The notes beneath the pieces are model-generated. The model was given only the letters and a program-made list of their open reading frames with translations. It was not told the origin of the DNA and did not search any database. A stretch of DNA of 12,249 bases, taken from the NCBI GenBank assembly GCA_013812065.1, contig JACCUC010000306.1, positions 1 through 12,249 of the forward strand, in the 5' to 3' direction. Origin of the DNA: Thermoleophilaceae bacterium (lineage in GTDB: Bacteria > Actinomycetota > Thermoleophilia > Solirubrobacterales > Thermoleophilaceae). Every line of letters begins with the position of its first letter. The first letter of the stretch is position 1. This document shows positions 1 through 7,903 of this stretch, in pieces. The position numbers were made by a program, and so were the translations under genes.

Positions 1-1
1 C

Positions 2-79
2 TCGGTGCTCGGCTACCTGACCGAAGCGGCACTCGCCGCCCACAACCGGCACCCCGCTCCCTCGCTGGTCCCTCCCTGA
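2..79 (+). CDS. C-terminal end of an IS66-like transposase (partial, runs off left edge)
   Basis: An open frame enters from the left edge and stops with TGA at 77-79, giving 25 residues that end in PAPSLVPP. A tail reading roughly 'YLTEA...AH...PAPSL' before the stop resembles C-termini of IS66-family DDE transposases as I remember them. The catalytic residues would lie outside the window, so the family cannot be confirmed here. The following 60-70 bases may be the right end of the element, but I could not identify a terminal inverted repeat. It could also be the end of an unrelated protein. Confidence 0.4.
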   Translation, partial: SVLGYLTEAALAAHNRHPAPSLVPP

Positions 80-459
80 GCCGGGGAGGAATCCCGTTCA
101 TGATGGCGACACCCCCTGAACGGCTACCGGAAACCCCCTGATCGGAAGTTGGCCGGACCGGTGTAGGGGAGATTGTTGGTGGCTGTACCGAAGTCGGTTG
201 CGCCGGTGGAGTGGGGGGTGGATCGTCACCGCCGATAACGATCACTGTGACGGCGCTAATGATGGCAGCGAGGACGGTGGCCCCGCACCGATCCACGCGG
301 CGGTCGACCCTCTAGAACCGTTTCTTCCACGATTCGAGCCCACGCTGGTATTTTCGCCTTGGTCTGTCAGTGTGGCCTCCTTTGCAGCGCCAGTAGCGAT
401 CAGGTGCGCGGTGCGCTGGCCCCGGTTCACCGGACGCGTTGGTGAACAACGCGATTATG
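80..459. other. Gene-poor stretch between insertion-sequence remnants
   Basis: No convincing gene was found. A plus-strand open frame (198-527) has no recognisable domain. On the minus strand, a frame from a GTG at 298 stays open to the left edge. It encodes a short start, a hydrophobic stretch (about residues 6-22, including LAAIISAVTVIVIGG) and a Pro/Thr-rich segment. That could be the N-terminus of a membrane-anchored or secreted protein cut off by the insertion sequence, or chance. A/T-richer patches, such as the one near 235-262, contrast with the uniform GC of the genes to the right and fit degenerate mobile DNA. Confidence 0.4.
112..145. repeat. Imperfect 12-bp direct repeat with 22-bp spacing
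   Basis: CCCCCTGAACGG at 112-123 recurs as CCCCCTGATCGG at 134-145, with 11 of 12 bases identical. It lies just downstream of the transposase-like tail and may belong to the end of that insertion sequence. No function can be assigned from sequence alone. Confidence 0.35.
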
Positions 460-543
460 CTAGCCCGTCTGACCGAGAAAGCGCTTCCGCACCTCGATCG
501 GCGTACGGAAGCCGTGACGCTCGATGAGCCATTCGCGGCTATA
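460..543 (-). pseudogene. Remnant of an IS3-type transposase C-terminus
   Basis: Read from 543 down to the TAG at 460-462, the frame gives 27 residues containing REWLIERHGFRTPIEVR. This resembles the extreme C-terminus of IS3-family OrfB (rve integrase core) proteins, where a YN.(E/T)WLIERHG..TP pattern is common. Nothing upstream of it reads as transposase, so only the tail survives. It lies in the same reading frame as cysC, separated from it only by the cysC stop codon (544-546). The family assignment is from memory of the motif and is moderate. Confidence 0.5.
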
Positions 544-1167
544 TCAACGGGCGTAAGTTGGCCGTTCGAGAGCTCCGCAGACGCGTCCAACCGCCGCTGC
601 GACGCCTAGCTCGCCTGTGAGCTCAACCTCGGCGGCCCTCGGCGCCTCGTACGGCGCATCTACCCCAGTCAGCCCACTCAGCTCCCCGCGCTCCGCCCGC
701 GCCCACAGCCCCTTCGGGTCGCGCCGTGCGCACTCCTCCGGCGGCGTGGACACCCACACCTCGAGGAACGCCAGCCCGTCCGCCTCGTGCAGTGCCCGCA
801 CCGCGCCGCGCGCCGCGGCGTACGGGCTCACAAGACTCACCAGCGCCACCAGCCCCGCATCGGCGAACAGCCGCGCGACCTCGCCGGTCCGCCGCACGTT
901 CTCGTCGCGCGCCGCCTGGTCGAATCCCAAGTCGCCGTTGAGCCCGTGGCGCAGGTTGTCTCCGTCGAGCAGGTAGGCCGGCCTCCCCTCGGCGACGAGC
1001 CGTGCCTCCAAAGCCGCCGCGATCGTCGACTTGCCCGAGCCCGACAGCCCGGTGAACCAGACCGTCGCGCCGCCGCGTGCGCCCAATGCCTCCAGGCGAC
1101 GTTCGCGCGTCAACTCCCCGCGGTGCCACGTGACGTCCGGGCTCCGCGACGGGCCTGAAGAGCTCAC
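544..1167 (-). CDS. cysC: Adenylyl-sulfate kinase (APS kinase) CysC
   Basis: This cytoplasmic enzyme phosphorylates adenylyl sulfate to PAPS with ATP, the second step of sulfate activation. The 207-residue protein has the P-loop GLSGSGKS at 40-47, LLDGDNLRHGL at 67-75, the SPY segment near 114, DPKGLWARA near 150-158 and the GLTGVDAPYEAP block near 165-176, in the usual family order. Length is close to the E. coli enzyme (about 200). The start is GTG at 1167, overlapping the cysN stop as GTGA, which implies translational coupling. No better upstream start is needed because the N-terminus already matches the family (VTWHRGELTRERR). The last half-dozen residues (RPTYAR) and the stop appear to come from the adjoining IS3-type remnant, although the kinase fold looks complete. 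Confidence 0.95.
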   Translation of the reverse strand: MSSSGPSRSPDVTWHRGELTRERRLEALGARGGATVWFTGLSGSGKSTIAAALEARLVAEGRPAYLLDGDNLRHGLNGDLGFDQAARDENVRRTGEVARLFADAGLVALVSLVSPYAAARGAVRALHEADGLAFLEVWVSTPPEECARRDPKGLWARAERGELSGLTGVDAPYEAPRAAEVELTGELGVAAAVGRVCGALERPTYAR

Positions 1168-2468
1168 CCCTCCGTCCCCAGCACCATCCCCGCGCCCACC
1201 GTGTCGTTCGTCGCCTCGTCAATGAGGATGAACCCGCCCGTCGCCCGGTTCCGCCGGTACTCATCCAGGTGCAGCGGCGCGCTCGTCCGCAGCCGCAACC
1301 TGCCGATCTCGTTCAGATCCAGCCCGCCGGCCTCCTCATCCCGATGCAACGTGTTCACATCCAACCGGTACCGCACCTCATCCACCACCGCCCTGGCGCT
1401 CCGGCTCGTGTGCTTGATCGCGTAGCGCCCGCCCTCGCGCAGCGGATGGTCGGTCATCCAGCACACCATGGCCTCGAACTCGCGCGCCTCCCAGGGCTGG
1501 TTGTGCAGGCGGCAGATGAAGTCGCCGCGCGAGATGTCCACCTCGTCCTCGAGCCGCATGGTCACCGACAGCGGCGGAAACGCCTCCTGGATCGGCCCGT
1601 CGTAGGTGTCGATCCCGGCGATTCGCGTCTGGCGCCCCGACGGCAGCACGACGACCTCGTCCCCCGGCTTGAACACGCCGCTCGCCACCTGTCCCGCGTA
1701 GCCGCGGTAGTCGTGGTGCTCGTCGCGCATCGGGCGCACCACCCACTGGACGGGGAAGCGGTTGTCGATCAGGTTGCGGTCGGAGGCGATGTGGAGGTGC
1801 TCGAGGTGGTAGAGCAGCGACGGACCCTCGTACCACGGCATGTTCTGTGAGCGCTCGACCAGGTTGTCCCCGTGCAGCGCCGAGATCGGGATGAACGTGA
1901 TGTCGGGCGCCTCGAGCTTCGAGGCCCAGCTCGAGAAGTCCTCGGCTATGCGCTCGTAGACCGCCTCGTCGTAGTCGACGAGGTCCATCTTGTTGACCGC
2001 GACCACGAGGTGGGGAATGCGCAGCAGCGTGGAGAGGAAGGCGTGGCGGCGCGACTGCTCGACGACGCCCTTGCGTGCGTCGATGAGCACGATCGACAGG
2101 TCGGCGGTCGAGGCGCCGGTGACCATGTTGCGCGTGTACTGGATGTGCCCGGGCGTGTCGGCGATCACGAACTTTCGCTTCGGCGTCGCGAAGTAGCGAT
2201 AGGCGACGTCGATCGTGATCCCCTGCTCACGCTCGGCGCGCAGGCCGTCGGTCAGCAGCGCGAGGTTGACGTAGCCGTCGCCGCGCTGCTCGCTCGTGCG
2301 CTCGACGGCCTCGAGCTGGTCCTCGAAGAGCGTCTTGGTCTCATACAAGAGCCGCCCGATCAAGGTCGACTTGCCGTCGTCCACCGAGCCCGCGGTGGCG
2401 AAGCGGAGCATCTCGGTCTGCCGATGGGAGGTGAGCACCCCGTTGCCGGCTGCGCCCGGCGGCGCCAT
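1164..2468 (-). CDS. cysN: Sulfate adenylyltransferase subunit 1 (GTPase) CysN
   Basis: This is the GTPase subunit of ATP sulfurylase. It couples GTP hydrolysis to formation of adenylyl sulfate by CysD. The 434-residue protein is slightly shorter than E. coli CysN (about 475). It carries the G-domain motifs in order: GSVDDGKST (27-35), DTPGH (104-108), NKMD (159-162) and SAL (196-198). EF-Tu-like beta-barrel domains follow, ending in GGFILIDEATNDTVGAGM. The ATG at 2468-2466 overlaps the cysD TGA by one base (TGATG). The open frame continues far upstream, antisense-like through cysD, but that part is not CysN. CysN is not fused to CysC here, unlike in some bacteria; the kinase is the next, separate gene. 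Confidence 0.96.
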   Translation of the reverse strand: MAPPGAAGNGVLTSHRQTEMLRFATAGSVDDGKSTLIGRLLYETKTLFEDQLEAVERTSEQRGDGYVNLALLTDGLRAEREQGITIDVAYRYFATPKRKFVIADTPGHIQYTRNMVTGASTADLSIVLIDARKGVVEQSRRHAFLSTLLRIPHLVVAVNKMDLVDYDEAVYERIAEDFSSWASKLEAPDITFIPISALHGDNLVERSQNMPWYEGPSLLYHLEHLHIASDRNLIDNRFPVQWVVRPMRDEHHDYRGYAGQVASGVFKPGDEVVVLPSGRQTRIAGIDTYDGPIQEAFPPLSVTMRLEDEVDISRGDFICRLHNQPWEAREFEAMVCWMTDHPLREGGRYAIKHTSRSARAVVDEVRYRLDVNTLHRDEEAGGLDLNEIGRLRLRTSAPLHLDEYRRNRATGGFILIDEATNDTVGAGMVLGTEG

Positions 2469-3373
2469 CAGAAGTACCCCTCGCGCTTTCGGTCCTCCAT
2501 CGCCGCCTCTGTCACGCGGTCGTCGGCGCGGGTCTCGCCGCGTTCGGTGATCCGCGTGGCGGCGATCTCGGCCACGACCTCGTCGAGCGTCGCGGCGTTC
2601 GAGCGCACGGCGCCCGTGCAGCTCATGTCGCCCACCGTGCGGTAGCGGACCGACGCGGCGAACGGCTCCTCCTCGGGCAGCAGCTCGACGAAGTCGCTCA
2701 TCGCGTACAGCATCCCGTCGCGGGCGAAGACCTTGCGCTCGTGGGCGAAGTAGATCGGCGGGATGGCGAGCTCCTCCTCGGCGATGTACTGCCACACGTC
2801 GAGCTCGGTCCAGTTCGAGAGCGGGAACACCCGTACGTGCTCGCCCTTGCGGATGCGCCCGTTGTAGAGGTTCCAGAGCTCCGGGCGCTGGGCCTTGGGG
2901 TCCCACTGGCCGAAGTCGTCGCGGAACGAGAACACGCGCTCCTTGGCCCGCGCGCGCTCCTCGTCACGGCGCGCGCCGCCGAAGCACGCGTCGAAGCCGT
3001 GCGCGGCGACGGCGTCGAGCAGGGTGGTCGTCTGGAGGCGGTTGCGCGAGGCCCGCGGGCCGTTCTCCTCCCGCACCCGGCCGGAATCGATCGACTCCTG
3101 CACCGAGGCGACGACAAGCCGCGCGCCGAGCTCCTCGACACGGCGGTCGCGGAACTCGAGCACCTCGGGGAAGTTGTGCCCCGTGTCGACGTGCATGACC
3201 GGAAACGGGAAGCGCGCCGGCCAGAACGCCTTCTCGGCCAGGCGCAGCAGCACTATCGAGTCCTTGCCGCCCGAGAACAGCAGCACGGGCCGCTCGAGCT
3301 CGGCGGCGACCTCGCGGAAGATGTGGATCGCCTCGGACTCGAGCGTGCGCAGGTGGCTCAGCTCGTAGGCCAT
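2468..3373 (-). CDS. cysD: Sulfate adenylyltransferase subunit 2 CysD
   Basis: This is the catalytic subunit of ATP sulfurylase, making adenylyl sulfate and pyrophosphate from sulfate and ATP in the cytoplasm together with CysN. The protein has 301 residues, almost the same as E. coli CysD. It begins MAYELSHLRTLESEAIHIFRE, shows the PP-loop SGGKDS at 34-39, then HVDTGHNFPEVLEFRD, and ends EDRKREGYF, as CysD proteins do. The ATG at 3373 is the family start; the frame stays open upstream without homology. There is no Shine-Dalgarno sequence. A TATGCT hexamer ends 8 bases before the ATG, suggesting a leaderless or nearly leaderless transcript. It is the first gene of the cysD-cysN-cysC set and is preceded by a palindrome. 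Confidence 0.96.
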   Translation of the reverse strand: MAYELSHLRTLESEAIHIFREVAAELERPVLLFSGGKDSIVLLRLAEKAFWPARFPFPVMHVDTGHNFPEVLEFRDRRVEELGARLVVASVQESIDSGRVREENGPRASRNRLQTTTLLDAVAAHGFDACFGGARRDEERARAKERVFSFRDDFGQWDPKAQRPELWNLYNGRIRKGEHVRVFPLSNWTELDVWQYIAEEELAIPPIYFAHERKVFARDGMLYAMSDFVELLPEEEPFAASVRYRTVGDMSCTGAVRSNAATLDEVVAEIAATRITERGETRADDRVTEAAMEDRKREGYF

Positions 3374-3381
3374 GGCGCGTA

Positions 3382-3387
3382 AGCATA
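3382..3387 (-). promoter_or_regulatory. Candidate -10 element for cysD (leaderless transcript)
   Basis: On the minus strand, TATGCT lies 8 bases upstream of the cysD ATG, matching the TANNNT type of -10 element. Transcription would begin at or within a few bases of the start codon. No clear -35 hexamer is seen. A palindrome occupies that zone. A second -10-like hexamer, TATAAC (3422-3427), lies farther upstream. This is an inference from spacing only. Confidence 0.4.
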
Positions 3388-3401
3388 GGCGCCGAGGGGT
3401 C

Positions 3402-3422
3402 CGGCGGGGATAAACCCCACCG
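3402..3422. promoter_or_regulatory. Palindrome upstream of cysD, candidate operator
   Basis: CGGCGGGG-ATAAA-CCCCACCG has 8-base arms with 7 of 8 positions complementary around an A/T-rich 5-base centre. It sits 15-35 bases upstream of the proposed -10 element, over the expected -35 zone, so a bound regulator could block or recruit polymerase. The Rrf2-family regulator two genes upstream is one candidate, but its site is not known. Confidence 0.45.
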
Positions 3423-3465
3423 TTATAGTGTGGAATAGCTCCGAGAGGCGTGGCGCCCGTCTGCG

Positions 3466-3972
3466 CTACGCCCGGTTGAACTGCTCGAGGGCGACCTTGT
3501 CGAGCTCGGCGACCCAGATCACACAGAGCGTCAGCTTGGCCAGAGCCTCGACGACCGCCGGCTCGGGCCCGGGCCACTCCCAGTCTCCCGTTTGCAACTC
3601 TGCGGCCAGACCCTTTCTGTGTCCCGCGATCGCTGGGTGTCCATCTAGGCGCAAGAGCGCGCGGCCTTCGGCGTCGATCCATGCCCTCGAGCCGTCGGGT
3701 GAGCGCTCGAGGACCATCGCCACGGGCTCGTCGTCGACGATCAGGCGACGCCCACGATCGGTCAGGTCGAGACTTGCTCGTTCGCGACCCTCCGGATCCC
3801 GGACGCTGCTCACGCGCGCGTCGAGCTTGCTGAAGTGCCAGATGCTCCCGGCGATCTCCCCCTCGTAGCGCGGGCGGAAGAAGCCGCGCCTCCTCACCTC
3901 GCCCTCGAGCTCCTCGCCGCCCCGGAGCTCGTAGCGGCGGCCGAAACGAAGGAGGAAGAGGTCGGGAGTCAT
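3466..3972 (-). CDS. Unknown 168-residue protein, possibly LURP-one/tubby-like beta fold
   Basis: I do not recognise this gene with confidence. The ATG at 3972 follows the Rrf2 gene by 14 bases, so the two are probably co-transcribed. The frame has no good start nearer to or inside that gene. The protein begins MTPDLFLLRFGRRYELRGGEE and continues as alternating charged and hydrophobic strands rich in Arg and Glu. No signal peptide is seen. It ends with a short hydrophobic helix (about 143-156, LAKLTLCVIWVAEL). Many short beta strands around a C-terminal hydrophobic helix recall the LURP-one/tubby C-terminal fold. That is a structural impression, not a match. A role in sulfur metabolism can be suggested only from position between the regulator and cysD. 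Confidence 0.75.
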   Translation of the reverse strand: MTPDLFLLRFGRRYELRGGEELEGEVRRRGFFRPRYEGEIAGSIWHFSKLDARVSSVRDPEGRERASLDLTDRGRRLIVDDEPVAMVLERSPDGSRAWIDAEGRALLRLDGHPAIAGHRKGLAAELQTGDWEWPGPEPAVVEALAKLTLCVIWVAELDKVALEQFNRA

Positions 3973-3986
3973 CGCTTGGCGCGTCC

Positions 3987-4442
3987 TCAGTGCGCCACCC
4001 AGGCGTCCGGGTCGCGCGTGAGCGCCGCGACCTCCTCCGGCAGCTCGCCCTCGGCGAGATCGGCGAGCGTGACCGATTCGAGCACCGACCGCAGGCTCGC
4101 CCGTACCGCCACCCACAGCTGCTCGAGGGGTTGGGCGGTGCCCCGGAAGGTGAGCGCCCCCGGCCGCTCGCCGCGCACGCTCGCGAGCGGTCCCTCGACC
4201 GCGCGGACGATGTCGGCCACCGTTATATCCGCAGCCGGGCGGGCCAGCCAGTAGCCGCCCTCGGGCCCCCGCTGGCTGCGGACGATGTCGGACTGGCGCA
4301 GGTCGAGCAGGATGTTCTCGAGAAAACCGGCGGGGATGTCCTGTGCACCGGCGAGCGCGTCGCGCTTGAGCGTGCCGCCGTCCGCGGCGGCGAGCTCGAC
4401 CGCCGCCCGCACCGCGTAGTCCGCCTTGGCCGTGAGACGCAT
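3987..4442 (-). CDS. Rrf2-family transcriptional regulator without cysteines
   Basis: A DNA-binding regulator of 151 residues, typical of the Rrf2 family (IscR, NsrR, CymR, RirA). The N-terminal winged helix shows MRLTAKADYAVRAAVELA, then IPAGFLENILLDLRQSDIV, RSQRGPEGGYWLARPA and ITVADIVRAVEGPL, which are family hallmarks. The whole protein has no cysteine, so it cannot hold an iron-sulfur cluster as IscR and NsrR do. In this it resembles CymR of Firmicutes, which controls cysteine synthesis genes. The ATG at 4442 is chosen because the family N-terminus starts exactly there. The gene is divergent from the TauE-type carrier and upstream of the unknown protein and cysDNC, suggesting sulfur-responsive control and autoregulation. 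The ligand is unknown. Confidence 0.92.
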   Translation of the reverse strand: MRLTAKADYAVRAAVELAAADGGTLKRDALAGAQDIPAGFLENILLDLRQSDIVRSQRGPEGGYWLARPAADITVADIVRAVEGPLASVRGERPGALTFRGTAQPLEQLWVAVRASLRSVLESVTLADLAEGELPEEVAALTRDPDAWVAH

Positions 4443-4448
4443 GGGCGC

Positions 4449-4454
4449 ATTGTC
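4449..4454 (-). promoter_or_regulatory. Possible -10 element of the Rrf2 gene
   Basis: On the minus strand, GACAAT ends 6 bases before the ATG, and there is no Shine-Dalgarno sequence. The spacing fits a leaderless transcript, as at cysD. The hexamer matches the consensus at only four positions. Confidence 0.25.
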
Positions 4455-4474
4455 GCTCAGGCGCTGGTCGGAGC

Positions 4475-4497
4475 CTCCCGCACGACCCCGGCGGGAG
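4475..4497. repeat. Inverted repeat in the Rrf2/carrier intergenic region
   Basis: CTCCCGC (4475-4481) and GCGGGAG (4491-4497) are perfect 7-base arms around a 9-base spacer. The repeat lies in the middle of the divergent intergenic region. It could be a regulator site or a hairpin. GC-rich repeats are easy to find in such DNA, so its role is uncertain. Confidence 0.35.
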
Positions 4498-4540
4498 TGG
4501 ATCCCCGCTGCTAGCGTCTCCGGCCTTCCTCATCAAGTCA

Positions 4541-4558
4541 CTAAGCAAAGTGGCTTAG
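4541..4558. promoter_or_regulatory. Palindrome CTAAGC-N6-GCTTAG, candidate operator of the TauE-type gene
   Basis: Perfect 6-base arms CTAAGC and GCTTAG flank AAAGTG. The site is A/T-rich for this DNA and lies 12 bases before the carrier GTG, touching its ribosome binding site (GGAGAG, 4560-4565). It is also 98 bases upstream of the divergent Rrf2 ATG. Size and symmetry suit a winged-helix dimer. Repression of the carrier by the Rrf2 protein is a reasonable inference. Confidence 0.5.
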
Positions 4559-4570
4559 CGGAGAGAGATC

Positions 4571-5512
4571 GTGGATCCCTACATCGTCATCTTCGGGCTC
4601 GGGGTCGGGGTGCTCGTCGGGCTCACCGGCATCGGTGGCGGCTCGCTGATGACCCCGCTCCTGATCCTCGTCTTCGGGGTCAAGCCGGTCACCGCGATCG
4701 GGACCGATCTCGCCTACGCCGCGGTGACCAAGACCGTCGGCGGCTTCAAGCACCTCCGGCAGGGCACGGTCGACGTCTCGCTCTCGACCTGGATGGCGCT
4801 CGGGTCGGTGCCCGCCGCGGTCGGCGGGGTCTATGTCCTCGCCGCACTCGAGCGAGCCGCAGGCGCGTCGTTCGACGCGACTCTGCTGGCGGTGCTCGCC
4901 GGGGCGATCCTGTTCACGGGGGTGATCACCCTCGCGCGTGCCCTCTTCTTCAAGGGGCTCGCCGAGAGCGAGCGCGACGAACTGCCGCTCGAACGCCGGC
5001 ACAAGGCCGCGGCGGTCGCCATCGGACTGTTCGTGGGCTTCATGCTCGGCGTTACCTCGGCCGGCAGCGGGGCGCTGATCGCGCTCGGCCTAATCCTCGC
5101 CTTTCGGCTCGTGCCCCGACGGGTGGTTGGGACCGACATATTCCACGCCGCGATCCTGTTGTGGGCGGCGGCCCTGGCGCACCTCGTCGCGGGCAACGTC
5201 GACTTCGCCCTCGCGGGGACGCTGCTCGTCGGCTCGGTGCCCGGCGTCTGGCTCGGCAGCCACTGGTCGGTGCGCATTCCCGCCGCCACGCTGCGGACGG
5301 TGCTCGGGGTGGTGCTCGTCGGGGCCGGGCTCGGGCTCGCGACCAAGGCCGGCTTGGACGTGCCGACGCCCGTGCTTGCCGCCATCCCCATCCTCATCGT
5401 GCTTGCGGCGCTTGGACCGCGGCTTCTCACACGTCGCCGCACGACCGAGCCCGGGCTGACCAACCGGCCAGAAGACCCCTACCGGCTACCGCGCGGGCGG
5501 ACGGAGTCCTAG
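4571..5512 (+). CDS. TauE/SafE-family membrane carrier (sulfur oxyanion transport)
   Basis: An integral membrane protein of 313 residues. The first half begins MDPYIVIFGLGVGVLVGLTG with the IGGGSLMTPLLI motif (about 21-32), then TAIGTDLAYAAVTK. The second half repeats the plan with VGFMLGVTSAGSGALIALGL and VGTDIFHAAILLWAAALAH, as expected for the internally duplicated TauE/SafE family with about eight membrane segments. A charged tail after about residue 290 is probably cytoplasmic. The GTG start has GGAGAG 5 bases upstream. The family includes sulfite and sulfoacetate exporters. A homologue (CysZ) sits with cysteine-assimilation genes in Corynebacterium, so import of sulfate is as plausible as export of sulfite. 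Its place beside an Rrf2 gene and cysDNC supports a sulfur substrate. Direction of transport cannot be read from sequence. Confidence 0.9.
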   Translation: MDPYIVIFGLGVGVLVGLTGIGGGSLMTPLLILVFGVKPVTAIGTDLAYAAVTKTVGGFKHLRQGTVDVSLSTWMALGSVPAAVGGVYVLAALERAAGASFDATLLAVLAGAILFTGVITLARALFFKGLAESERDELPLERRHKAAAVAIGLFVGFMLGVTSAGSGALIALGLILAFRLVPRRVVGTDIFHAAILLWAAALAHLVAGNVDFALAGTLLVGSVPGVWLGSHWSVRIPAATLRTVLGVVLVGAGLGLATKAGLDVPTPVLAAIPILIVLAALGPRLLTRRRTTEPGLTNRPEDPYRLPRGRTES

Positions 5513-5545
5513 CGCCCGGACAAGTGATGATCCTCCGAGCGGGGT

Positions 5546-5561
5546 AGGGTCTCACGACCCT
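5546..5561. repeat. Short perfect hairpin upstream of the carboxylase gene
   Basis: AGGGTC-TCAC-GACCCT has 6-base perfect arms and a 4-base loop. It lies between the carrier stop (5512) and the carboxylase ATG (5595). There is no T-run, so it is not a classical terminator, but it could still end the carrier transcript or be a regulatory site. Confidence 0.35.
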
Positions 5562-5578
5562 CCTGGCCGCGCCACCAC

Positions 5579-5584
5579 TAAGCT
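5579..5584 (+). promoter_or_regulatory. Candidate -10 element of the carboxylase gene
   Basis: TAAGCT ends 10 bases before the ATG at 5595, and no Shine-Dalgarno sequence is present. An alternative hexamer, TAGGGT (5545-5550), would give a leader of roughly 40 bases. The same TAGGGT occurs upstream of sucC. Only the TANNNT pattern and spacing support this. Confidence 0.3.
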
Positions 5585-5594
5585 ACCGCCGCCC

Positions 5595-7376
<1,782 letters not shown>

Positions 7377-7387
7377 CTCGATCCGCC

Positions 7388-7404
7388 CCCCGACGTGGAC
7401 GGGG
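7388..7404. terminator. Weak hairpin between convergent genes
   Basis: CCCCG-ACGTGGA-CGGGG has 5-base arms and a 7-base loop. It lies between the carboxylase stop (7376) and the stop of the minus-strand membrane gene (7423). On the plus strand AATCTCTTC follows, which is only slightly T-rich. It may serve as a bidirectional terminator, but the call is weak. Confidence 0.3.
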
Positions 7405-7422
7405 AATCTCTTCGTAGCCGCT

Positions 7423-7890
7423 TCAGTCGCCAAGCGCCGAATACGCGGCAGCGACGGCGAGTCCGTAGACGAGGTGGTAGGAGAAGTCGAGCGCGACCGA
7501 CTGCGGCGGCATCTGCCACACGGGCGGCGCCAGCCCCATGGCCGGGAGCTCGACGAGGCTCGCACCCCACACGAGCGTGGCGAAGGCGGCGCCGTGGCGT
7601 CGGGCCCGCGGCCGCAGCGACGCCTGCACGATCCCGTAGAGCGCACCCCACGAGATGCCGTAGAGCGCGTGGACGGGGTTGGTCAGCTTCTCGACCTGGT
7701 CGTCGGATACCTCGCGTTGGAAGACGCCCTCGATGATGCGCCGGCCGACCTCCCCGGGGACGTTGCTCGAGCTGCTGCCCATGGCCTTGGCGGCCGCGAG
7801 CTGATAGGCGGTCATGACGGCGGTACCGATGGCGCCGGCGGTCAACCCTCGGGCGACGGCGGCGAGAGGGGTGGTGCGGGAACTCGCCAC
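7423..7890 (-). CDS. Small membrane protein of unknown function
   Basis: A protein of about 155 residues with several hydrophobic segments and glycine-rich helix packing motifs: GLTAGAIGTAVMTAYQLAAA near the N-terminus, NPVHALYGISWGALYGIVQA in the middle, then ATLVWGASLVELPAMGLAPP and YHLVYGLAVAAAYSAL at the end. I recall similar conserved hypothetical proteins in actinobacteria but cannot name a function. Its plan, paired short helices with a GTAxMT motif, is somewhat like DUF1440/YagU-type proteins. The GTG at 7890 is preferred over TTG at 7923 because a hairpin that probably ends the upstream cold-shock transcript lies between them. Neither start has a strong ribosome binding site. It is convergent with the carboxylase gene. 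Confidence 0.75.
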   Translation of the reverse strand: MASSRTTPLAAVARGLTAGAIGTAVMTAYQLAAAKAMGSSSSNVPGEVGRRIIEGVFQREVSDDQVEKLTNPVHALYGISWGALYGIVQASLRPRARRHGAAFATLVWGASLVELPAMGLAPPVWQMPPQSVALDFSYHLVYGLAVAAAYSALGD

Positions 7891-7903
7891 GGAGCGCGGC
7901 CTA

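Noticed and set aside
198..527. Plus-strand frame of 109 codons at the left
   Set aside because: No recognisable domain and no ribosome binding site. It overlaps the better supported IS3 remnant on the other strand.
1872..2645. A 257-codon plus-strand frame over cysN and cysD
   Set aside because: It is antisense to two confident genes and rich in Asp/Arg/Val repeats typical of shadow frames.
2469..2906. Upstream extension of the cysN frame
   Set aside because: It overlaps cysD in another frame, is Arg-rich, and has no similarity to CysN. The TGATG overlap gives the start.
3973..4548. Upstream extension of the unknown 168-residue protein through the Rrf2 gene
   Set aside because: It is out of frame with a well-recognised regulator and low in complexity. 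The ATG at 3972 directly after the regulator is more natural.
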